Positions 45,185 to 51,838 of a stretch of DNA of 64,000 nucleotides are shown here, piece after piece. Under the pieces are notes generated by a model. It saw only the letters and a list, made by a program, of their open reading frames with translations. It did no database searches and had not been told where the DNA came from. The DNA comes from a virus: positions 40,340 through 104,339 of the IMG/VR virus record IMGVR_UViG_3300032093_007999, one strand, 5' to 3'. Every line of letters starts with the position of its first letter. The first letter of the stretch is position 1. The position numbers and the translations under genes are program-made.

Positions 45185-46305
45185 ATTACATAAATTTGTC
45201 TTGGCATGGCTCTGAACTTTAATTGCTTATTTAAATTTTCTGCAATTAACGCCTCACGCTCTAATACCTTATCAGGTCTTAATCTTGTTAATTTACCTTC
45301 AGCACCAATTAATTCCTCAATTAATTTGGTTTTTTCATCTTTACCTTCAGTTGCTAATGATTGGTAATCCATTGTTAATTCACTATCGGGTGTTTTAAGA
45401 TTACCACTATATTTACCTCTAACTTTTGATAGTGTTTCTTTACAACTTGCAATAAACCAGTTTCTTACCCATATCTGCGCAGGGTGATTAAGATCAACCC
45501 AACTTAATTTATCAATTGGAACATCGGAAGGTAATTTGATAATATCAGGGTTATCCTTTAAACATTGATCTCTTCCTCCTTCAGTTGTGTCATAATACCA
45601 ATACCAAACTTTACCCTTTGCTAAAGTTGAATTACCAAAATCAAATTTACCTCCCGGTGTGTTCATTAAATGTATTGCTTTCTTCCCTCCCGGTAATGCA
45701 GTGATTCTATATGTTAAATCTCCCGCAATAATTCTTCTTTGAATATTAATTTCTTGCATTCTTAATAACATATCAAATGCTGGCATCATAAAATATGATC
45801 CTGACATATTACCAAGTTGAGCGTATCCCGCAGGGCCTGAAATACCACCTCCAGCAATACCACCAAATGTCCAAGGATCAAATAACATATTATTTAACTC
45901 TGCCGGTGTAAACCATAATAATTCATTAATTTCTCTGTTTGCGGGTATCTCATATATTTGTTGATTTGGAACCAACTGAATATAGTCTTTCTTTAATTCC
46001 CATTCTCCACCTGCCTGTAAACCAACAATTTTGGAATACGCATATGTGTATCTTGTTTCATAATCCAAGCTTTTAGATACGAACGCTCTTGCAACAGATT
46101 GCGTGTCAACGTTTAAGTTATATAAACTTGTCCATTGAGATTCAATCAACCAATCGTGAACATATTGAGAATACTGATCAATTGAAAACTCCAATAATGT
46201 ATCCATTTGTTCATCCTCCAATTCTACACCCCTCAATGGTGCTCCTAATAAATGTCTGATTTTTTTATATAAGTCAGATCTTTCTGGTTCTGGTATTATA
46301 GACAT
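45181..46305 (-). CDS. Putative neck protein (T4 gp13-like)
   Basis: A 374-residue protein. The N-terminal helix-rich part (SDLYKKIRHLLGAPLRGVEL, then EDEQMDTLLEFSIDQYSQY) has the layout seen in neck/structural proteins of T4-like marine phages, where a short I-x-x-x-L-G-A-P motif precedes paired helices. The middle carries WELKKDYIQLVPNQQIYEIP and INELLWFTPAE. A TTG at 46332 extends the frame, but ATG 46305 with the TATTTATA box 14 bases upstream is better. The gp13 match is tentative. Confidence 0.55.
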   Translation of the reverse strand: MSIIPEPERSDLYKKIRHLLGAPLRGVELEDEQMDTLLEFSIDQYSQYVHDWLIESQWTSLYNLNVDTQSVARAFVSKSLDYETRYTYAYSKIVGLQAGGEWELKKDYIQLVPNQQIYEIPANREINELLWFTPAELNNMLFDPWTFGGIAGGGISGPAGYAQLGNMSGSYFMMPAFDMLLRMQEINIQRRIIAGDLTYRITALPGGKKAIHLMNTPGGKFDFGNSTLAKGKVWYWYYDTTEGGRDQCLKDNPDIIKLPSDVPIDKLSWVDLNHPAQIWVRNWFIASCKETLSKVRGKYSGNLKTPDSELTMDYQSLATEGKDEKTKLIEELIGAEGKLTRLRPDKVLEREALIAENLNKQLKFRAMPRQIYVI

Positions 46306-46319
46306 AATAAATGTTTTTA

Positions 46320-46327
46320 TATAAATA
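46320..46327 (-). promoter_or_regulatory. Putative late promoter box TATTTATA
   Basis: The minus strand reads GGATATTTATATAAAAACA, 14 bases before ATG 46305. It lies just after the CRISPR-like array in the minus direction. Confidence 0.5.
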
Positions 46328-46355
46328 TCCAACTAAATAAAAACTAATTATTTGT

Positions 46356-46586
46356 GGGTTAAATTATAAGGTTTCCTCCGACTGTTATTTTTATAACATA
46401 CGAGACACAAATGGCGTGCCCCCCCCCCTTTAAATTATAGGTCTCTTCCAACCATTTTAAAGCCGCGGTACACAATTTTAGGAGGTGTGACCCCCTTTAA
46501 ATTATAGGTCTCTTCCAACAAGATCTGATCTTCATAATTTCCAAAAAGGTGGTGTGACCCCCTTTAAATTATAGGTCTCTTCCAAC
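46356..46586 (-). repeat. CRISPR-like array: 36-bp repeats with 30-31-bp spacers
   Basis: Two identical 36-base repeats (46551-46586 and 46484-46519) begin GTTGGAAGAGACC and end GGGGTCACACC on the minus strand. A third (46413-46452) keeps 24 bases exactly but has its C run expanded to ten. A fourth, degenerate copy ends at 46382. Unique spacers are 31, 31 and 30 bases. Read on the minus strand, the copies degrade toward the far end, as in CRISPR trailers. No cas gene is near. The first repeat is also coding, being the end of the SOD-fusion gene (LEETYNLKGVTP), so an origin by duplication of a gene end is the rival reading. Confidence 0.6.
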
Positions 46587-47932
46587 CATACCTTCAGAAT
46601 CTCCTGTGTTTGCAAGGTATTCAGACCAAAAATAGAATTAAAAAACGACCAAATTCTTTCGTAATTTATATAAATATCCTTATATTTTGAATCCTGGTGA
46701 TAGTAAAATAATGGTTTTCTGTCCTCATCAATATAATATGTTCTATTGTCAACAACCACCGGTGTAAGATCACCAAATTTCTTGTTTAACCATTTTAATG
46801 CCGATTTTTCTCTACGATCAACCGATTCATTAATTGTTTCTTTTTTGTTTGTTTTCAAGTCATAAAGACTATTAACGAATTCCCAATTCACGCAATCCCA
46901 AAAATTTTTAATATATTGATCTCTTTTATTTCTATATTTCAAATAATATGCGTGTTCCCACAAATCAAGACCTAATAATGGATATCCACCACCATCAATT
47001 ATATTCATTAAAGGATTGTCTTGATTTGGTGTTGACATTATTTTTAATCTATTTGTTTTCGTTAGAACTAACCAACACCAACCCGATCCAAAATTATCCA
47101 TTGAGACTTTGTTAAATTCTTCTTTGAATTTCTTAAAAGAACCAAATTGTTTTAATATTCTTTCCAAGATATCTCCCTTTGGTGTTTGTTTTTTTGGTGA
47201 TAACATTTTCCAAAATAATGCATGATTAAATGCTCCACCAGCATTATTTCTAACTTTAGTATCAAACTTACTTATGGTTTTAATTATATCCTCAAGTTCC
47301 ATTTCACCTTTCTTATTTGACAAGGCATCGTTAAGTTTTTTTACATATCCTTTGTAATGTTTGTTATAGTGAATATCCATTGTTTCGGGATCCACAAATT
47401 GTTTTAATGCCGAATAAGAATAGGGTAATTTATCTATTCCTATTTTTTTCATTTCTAATAGGAATTGTTCTTGTATTAATTCTTTATCTTTTTTAACAAA
47501 TTGTTCAGAGATTAAATCAATTCTTTTTAATGTATTTTTAAAACCTTCGTAAACTAATTCAGTAAATTCAGGGTGTTCTTTCTCAAAAATCTTCATTAAT
47601 CTTCCCGCATATGAGTTAGCTTCATCTTCATTTTGACCACCAATATCTGGGCCTCTTTCTCTACCTAAAATTGAATGTTGGTATTCGTGAACCCACTCGT
47701 GAGATAATGTTTTTAAAATATCTCTATTTAATCTTTTTTTTGTTAATACTTTTAAAACGTGATCATTATTTCTACTACCTGTTGTCATAGTACCAGTTCT
47801 TTCGCCTAAAAATAAAACTGTAATATCGTGATTAAGAGGAAATCTCTTTTGTAAGAATTCAATAAAAACTTTTGCAAGATCCCTACTTTCCTTTGTCATA
47901 GGGCATTTGATATGTTTAATAGATACTTTCAT
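46532..47932 (-). CDS. Zincin-like metallopeptidase / Fe-Mn superoxide dismutase fusion
   Basis: A 466-residue fusion. Residues 1-120 are a zincin-like domain with LSHEWVHEYQH (H78, E79, H82) and a downstream Glu in NEDEANSYAGRL (about 104). Residues about 165-360 are an iron/manganese superoxide dismutase: PYSYSALKQFVDPETMDIHY (H188), AFNHALFWKMLSP (H237), FGSGWCWLVL and LDLWEHAYYLKYRN (D323, H327), so all four metal ligands are kept. Residues 370-466 are a third domain of unknown type. The last 17 codons run into the 36-bp repeat array. The combination would detoxify superoxide and perhaps cut peptides; it is not a fusion I know. Confidence 0.88.
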   Translation of the reverse strand: MKVSIKHIKCPMTKESRDLAKVFIEFLQKRFPLNHDITVLFLGERTGTMTTGSRNNDHVLKVLTKKRLNRDILKTLSHEWVHEYQHSILGRERGPDIGGQNEDEANSYAGRLMKIFEKEHPEFTELVYEGFKNTLKRIDLISEQFVKKDKELIQEQFLLEMKKIGIDKLPYSYSALKQFVDPETMDIHYNKHYKGYVKKLNDALSNKKGEMELEDIIKTISKFDTKVRNNAGGAFNHALFWKMLSPKKQTPKGDILERILKQFGSFKKFKEEFNKVSMDNFGSGWCWLVLTKTNRLKIMSTPNQDNPLMNIIDGGGYPLLGLDLWEHAYYLKYRNKRDQYIKNFWDCVNWEFVNSLYDLKTNKKETINESVDRREKSALKWLNKKFGDLTPVVVDNRTYYIDEDRKPLFYYHQDSKYKDIYINYERIWSFFNSIFGLNTLQTQEILKVWLEETYNLKGVTPPFWKL

Positions 47933-47936
47933 TAAC

Positions 47937-47944
47937 GATAAATA
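47937..47944 (-). promoter_or_regulatory. Putative late promoter box TATTTATC
   Basis: The minus strand reads GGATATTTATCGTTAATG, only four bases before ATG 47932. The same GGATATTTATC string precedes the plus-strand gene at 49779. Confidence 0.5.
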
Positions 47945-47960
47945 TCCGTTAATTAAAGTT

Positions 47961-49727
47961 TTAACGTTTTCTATGTATTGAATTTAAGATCTCCTCAACA
48001 ACATCCCCACCGTTCATTAATAAATCATCCCCCATTACGGTGTTGATAATTTGTTTCTTATTATTAAGGATATCATAGATTGCACCTTCTATCGTATTTT
48101 CAAACAAAGGGTAATAAACTAAAACATTATTCTTTTGACCATAACGATAAGCTCTATCTTCCGCTTGTGAATGTTCGGCAGGAACAAAAGATAAATCATT
48201 CATTATTACAACTTCAGCTGCGGTTAGAGTTAACCCAACACCAGCCGCTTTTAAATTACCAACAAAAACTTTTATTTTATCGTTTTCTTGGAATTGGTCA
48301 ACAGCATATTGTCTTTGAGGTTTTGTACAACTACCATCTAAATAAACAGATTGTTTTCCAAAATGATTATGTATCATTTGTAATGTGTCGGTAAAGTTTG
48401 TAAATATAATAACTTTTTTACCTTGCTCAATAATATTTTCGGCAACCTCAATTGTATGTTTTATTTTTTCGTTGGCAATTATTTTTCTTGCTTTCATTAA
48501 TTTACTGAACTGAATTGTTAAAGATGTGGATTCTTCTTTTTTGTTTTCATACCATTCATAATATTCACCCATCATTTCTTCATAATCTTTTGATTTTACT
48601 CTCAAATAGATTGGGGTGATTATTTTTTCAGGTAGATCTAACACCTCTTCTTTTAACCTTCTTAAAATTTGTTTTGACGTTCTATCTCTTAATTCCTCAA
48701 GATTTGATGCTCCCGTTACGTTCCATACTTTTCTTTTTCCTGCTTTGAACTGATATCCTTGACAATACCTAATAGCATATGCCATCCAATTTTGTGCTAC
48801 GGGACTCTCAATCAAACTCAATAAATTGAAATAATTCATAGGTCTTGAAGTCATTGGTGTTCCTGTTAACAACCACAAACGATTTGCACTTTTACTAAAA
48901 CTATTAACCAATTTAGTTCTTTGTGCTTGAGCATTTTGTATATAATGAGCTTCATCAATAATAACCAAATCAGGATTGTATTTGTAAATCAAACTATTTT
49001 CCTTGTCTTTTCCTGTGTCATAAAAATTCTTTAAAATATCATAATTTACAATAACAAAATCATGATCCAATGAAAAATTCTTACTTTCAGCAATATAAAC
49101 GGATCTGTCGGTATAATTTGCAATTTCCCTTTGCCAATTTATTTTTAATGATGATGGACAAACAATTAATATTTTTTTTGCACCTGTTTCTAATGCTGCA
49201 ACAATTGTGGATGTAGTTTTACCTAAACCCATATCATCCGCCAAAATGAATCTTTTTGACCCAACCAATTTTTCCACCGCCTCAACTTGGTGGGATAACA
49301 ATGGTCTATGATTATATTTGAAATAATCAATGTCAACTTTTTCTATGGTGTGTGTTTTAATTAATGCCGATTTTGGAACCCAAAATTCTGATAACTGATC
49401 TTTCTCAAAAAATTTACCCCAAATATGATAAGACTTTTCCTTTTCAACTAAAAGTTTTTCAACGTATACTTTTTCAGGTGTTTCTAATAGATATTTTTCT
49501 TCAGCAAACTTCTTTGCAAAATAAGAATCAAGATCAACCCATTTACGAGCAACTTTTGGTTTAACATCAAAATAAGTTAATATATAATCAGATTGACTTC
49601 TTGTAGGATAAAACTTTTTATTCTTTTCTTTTTTTGATTTAATGTATAGAATATAGTTATTCGCCCCTGAATATGTATCAAGTGCGTCTAAAGCTTTTTG
49701 CTCTATTGTTTTTGATGTAATCTCCAA
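47961..49727 (-). CDS. SNF2-family helicase (SMARCAL1/UvsW-like)
   Basis: A 588-residue SF2 helicase. Motif I is ADDMGLGKTTST (K170), motif II is LVIIDEAHYIQNAQ, motif III is LLTGTPMTSRP, and the C-terminal part has KVIIFTNFTDTLQMI, GVGLTLTAAEVVIMND and QAEDRAYRYGQ. That is the SNF2/SMARCAL1 set, probably for fork remodelling or recombination, the role UvsW has in T4. There is no ATG near: the frame opens with TTG at 49727, preceded by ATT, after an in-frame stop at about 49745, so a non-ATG start is used. Confidence 0.9.
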   Translation of the reverse strand: MEITSKTIEQKALDALDTYSGANNYILYIKSKKEKNKKFYPTRSQSDYILTYFDVKPKVARKWVDLDSYFAKKFAEEKYLLETPEKVYVEKLLVEKEKSYHIWGKFFEKDQLSEFWVPKSALIKTHTIEKVDIDYFKYNHRPLLSHQVEAVEKLVGSKRFILADDMGLGKTTSTIVAALETGAKKILIVCPSSLKINWQREIANYTDRSVYIAESKNFSLDHDFVIVNYDILKNFYDTGKDKENSLIYKYNPDLVIIDEAHYIQNAQAQRTKLVNSFSKSANRLWLLTGTPMTSRPMNYFNLLSLIESPVAQNWMAYAIRYCQGYQFKAGKRKVWNVTGASNLEELRDRTSKQILRRLKEEVLDLPEKIITPIYLRVKSKDYEEMMGEYYEWYENKKEESTSLTIQFSKLMKARKIIANEKIKHTIEVAENIIEQGKKVIIFTNFTDTLQMIHNHFGKQSVYLDGSCTKPQRQYAVDQFQENDKIKVFVGNLKAAGVGLTLTAAEVVIMNDLSFVPAEHSQAEDRAYRYGQKNNVLVYYPLFENTIEGAIYDILNNKKQIINTVMGDDLLMNGGDVVEEILNSIHRKR

Positions 49728-49764
49728 AATAGTTAATTTATACTAATAATAATCAATATTTGGA

Positions 49765-49772
49765 TATTTATC
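49765..49772 (+). promoter_or_regulatory. Putative late promoter box TATTTATC
   Basis: GGATATTTATCAATAATATGG lies six bases before ATG 49779. Confidence 0.5.
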
Positions 49773-49778
49773 AATAAT

Positions 49779-50008
49779 ATGGATAAGTTTGAATTATATG
49801 GTTTATATTGTCCTTATACTAATGAAATAAAAAATTAAGACAATATGGGATATATAAACCAAAATCTAATATTTATAATTTAGTGGTTAGTGATATAAAA
49901 AACCATTTAATAAATGGATTAAACTATGTTCAGATTGGTAAAATCTACGGATGTAATAATAAAATTATACATAAATTTGTAAAAAAACATAACTTATATG
50001 TCAAATAA
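49779..50008 (+). pseudogene. Small helix-turn-helix protein, frameshifted at an A run
   Basis: ATG 49779 opens MDKFELYGLYCPYTNEIKN and stops at TAA 49836-49838. In the -1 frame the sequence goes on as KLRQYGIYKPKSNIYNLVV, then a helix-turn-helix-like end (NYVQIGKIYGCNNKIIHKF, VKKHNLYVK), to TAA 50006-50008. The shift falls in GAAATAAAAAATTAAG, where A-AAA-AAT is a -1 slippery heptamer. It is either a GIY-YIG homing-endonuclease remnant, a sequencing slip or programmed frameshifting. It has an intact promoter box. Confidence 0.5.
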
Positions 50009-50066
50009 CAAAGTACCTATAACAAGGCTTGGTAAATTCTTCTCCGAAGAAGATTTTTTTTTTTAG
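49998..50066 (+). other. N-terminal segment of neck-like gene before T11 frameshift
   Basis: ATG 49998 reads MSNKVPITRLGKFFSEEDFF, then F and a TAG at 50064-50066 within an 11-T run (50054-50064). A -1 shift (or one extra T) leads to LEISLGEEWLIGDMNFTCVL, the next gene in its frame. U-UUU-UUU is a -1 slippery heptamer, and a run of 11 T can also cause RNA-polymerase slippage. The two halves read naturally as one protein. Confidence 0.6.
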
Positions 50067-50089
50067 AAATATCGCTTGGTGAAGAATGG

Positions 50090-50515
50090 TTGATCGGTGA
50101 TATGAATTTCACTTGTGTTCTTTATCGTATTGATAGACAAAAAACAAAAACTGATGATGTTTATGGTGAAACAGTTGAGGATGGAATTAAGTTTTTACCT
50201 CCCGTAGAATTTAATGCGTTTGTCCAAGTTATGGCTCCTGAAAATAAAAATATGGGATCTTCAAAAATAGAACAGATGGAACCAGGTAATATTAGAATAT
50301 CGGTATATCAAAAGACATTAGAAGATCTTGATATTGATATAAATTATGGTGATTACATTGGATATTATGAAAGCGAAACAAATGTTAGATATTATTCTGT
50401 AAATAATGATGGTCGTGTTGTGTCCGACAATAAACATACCTACGCTGGTTACCGACCTTTCTATAGAACTATTGTTGCTTCTTACGTTGGTCCTAACGAA
50501 TTTAGAGGATTATAA
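50090..50515 (+). CDS. Neck / head-completion-like protein (T4 gp14 position)
   Basis: The open frame starts with TTG at 50090 (ATG at 50102), but the true N-terminus is probably at 49998, with a frameshift at the T11 run. The full protein would be about 173 residues. It is followed by a gp15-like gene and the sheath, the place of gp14 in T4. The sequence (TCVLYRIDRQKTKTDDVYGE, FNAFVQVMAPENK, GYRPFYRTIVASYVGP) is beta-rich, as expected for a connector. Specific family not confirmed. Confidence 0.6.
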   Translation: MIGDMNFTCVLYRIDRQKTKTDDVYGETVEDGIKFLPPVEFNAFVQVMAPENKNMGSSKIEQMEPGNIRISVYQKTLEDLDIDINYGDYIGYYESETNVRYYSVNNDGRVVSDNKHTYAGYRPFYRTIVASYVGPNEFRGL

Positions 50516-50517
50516 TT

Positions 50518-51555
50518 ATGCCATTACCAAAAAAAATAAAAAAATATTTACCTCTTGTTGAACCAAAAACATTATACCCAAGAAGAGAGGAATTAAAAGA
50601 GCTAATTGAGAGAGATGGAACATATCTTCCCAAATCATTACTTCATGCAGATTTGGATCGTGGATTTTTGGATTTCGTTAGAGATGAATTAACTTGTGTG
50701 GTTGAGGGTAAGACAGTACCAATGGTGGATATCTTAATATCAACACAAAATTGGTCTCAATTCGTGGAGACTTGGAACTTCCAAAATATTGATAGAAATG
50801 CCGAACCTCCATTTATTACGGTAGTTAGAGACCCTGTTCCTAAATACGGAACTAATCCCGCTTTACGATATAATATCCCCAATAGAAGACAATATTATTA
50901 TGCTCAAGTCCCAACTTGGGATGGACAAAGACATGGTATGGATATATATAAAATTCCACAACCAGTGCCTGTTGATATAAAATATACTGTTATAATAGTT
51001 TGTAATAGAATGAGGGAATTAAATAAATTCAATCAAATAGTTTTAGAAAAATTCTCATCAAGACAAGCATATCAAGTTATTAAAGGACACTATATTCCAA
51101 TAGTAAATGATGATATACAAGATGAATCTTCTTTTGATCTTGAGAAGAGAAAAGTCTACATTCAAAAATATAACTTCACTCTTTTAGGGTTTTTAATTGA
51201 TGAAGAGGAGTTTGAGGTTTCTCCTGCAATCTCAAGAATATTTCAAATGTATGAAACAGATACTTCAACAAAAAAGAGAAAACAAAAAAAAGAAGAACCA
51301 AATCCACCATCAAATTATGAAGTTAATTATCCGTCAGGTATAACTCAAACAATTAAGACATTTAATTATAATGTTAATCTTAAACCATCATATTCTTTGA
51401 ATGTGGATAATTTTGATGTTTATATTAATGGGGATTATTATGGTAATAACGTTGAGGAGATCCAAATTAATAATGGGGATCAACTACAAATTGATGTGGT
51501 AAAAAATGTTGGGTTTGATGATGCAATTTTAATCTTTACTCAAGAGTTATTATAA
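50518..51555 (+). CDS. Tail-terminator-like protein (T4 gp15 position)
   Basis: A 345-residue protein with VETWNFQNIDRNAEPPFITV, KYTVIIVCNRMRELNKFNQI and GHYIPIVNDDIQDESSFDLE, like the strand-helix pattern of T4 gp15 and related tail-completion proteins. The C-terminal 80 residues are a separate beta domain after a Lys/Glu/Pro-rich linker (STKKRKQKKEEPNPPS). It starts two bases after the preceding stop and precedes the sheath unit. Confidence 0.6.
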   Translation: MPLPKKIKKYLPLVEPKTLYPRREELKELIERDGTYLPKSLLHADLDRGFLDFVRDELTCVVEGKTVPMVDILISTQNWSQFVETWNFQNIDRNAEPPFITVVRDPVPKYGTNPALRYNIPNRRQYYYAQVPTWDGQRHGMDIYKIPQPVPVDIKYTVIIVCNRMRELNKFNQIVLEKFSSRQAYQVIKGHYIPIVNDDIQDESSFDLEKRKVYIQKYNFTLLGFLIDEEEFEVSPAISRIFQMYETDTSTKKRKQKKEEPNPPSNYEVNYPSGITQTIKTFNYNVNLKPSYSLNVDNFDVYINGDYYGNNVEEIQINNGDQLQIDVVKNVGFDDAILIFTQELL

Positions 51556-51717
51556 TTACTCACCATAGATATCTTTTTTTTCTTGACATTTTTCAAGAAT
51601 AAGATTTTCCAAAAACTTATACATTTTAATACCTCTTTTATCACAATACTTTTTTAAAACATTGTGAACATCAATTGATATCTTCAAATTCTTTATTTTT
51701 TTTTCTTCGTTTTCCAT
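51556..51717 (-). CDS. Small ribbon-helix-helix-like protein, 53 aa
   Basis: From ATG 51717 the protein reads MENEEKKIKNLKISIDVHNV, then LKKYCDKRGIKMYKFLENLI, then LEKCQEKKDIYGE. The strand (LKISID) and two helices fit CopG/Arc-type repressors. It is opposite to the tail genes and meets the gp15-like gene at its end. A TTG at 51750 adds 11 residues but is less likely. It may regulate tail or late transcription. Confidence 0.6.
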   Translation of the reverse strand: MENEEKKIKNLKISIDVHNVLKKYCDKRGIKMYKFLENLILEKCQEKKDIYGE

Positions 51718-51752
51718 AGGTAGAAAAAAGGCAGAATAAAATCTCACCAAGA

Positions 51753-51760
51753 TATAAATA
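51753..51760 (-). promoter_or_regulatory. Putative late promoter box TATTTATA
   Basis: The minus strand reads AAGTATTTATATCTTGG, 35 bases before ATG 51717. Confidence 0.45.
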
Positions 51761-51780
51761 CTTTTATATAAGTAAAGTTT

Positions 51781-51808
51781 TTGACAAAAACATCAATATT
51801 TATATAAT
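51781..51808 (+). promoter_or_regulatory. Consensus sigma70-like promoter of the sheath gene
   Basis: TTGACA (51781-51786) and TATAAT (51803-51808) are both perfect, 16 bases apart. The late box TATTTATA (51797-51804) overlaps its -10, so the sheath gene may be read by both host and phage systems. Confidence 0.6.
51797..51804 (+). promoter_or_regulatory. Putative late promoter box TATTTATA
   Basis: It lies 34 bases before the sheath ATG at 51839, the same spacing as the box before the tail-tube gene. Confidence 0.5.
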
Positions 51809-51838
51809 AAAATAAATCTATAAATTAAAAAAGACAAA

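Noticed and set aside
51556-51750. Longer 64-residue version of the small RHH gene
   Set aside because: It needs a TTG start and adds a hydrophobic stretch unlike RHH proteins; ATG 51717 gives the expected size.
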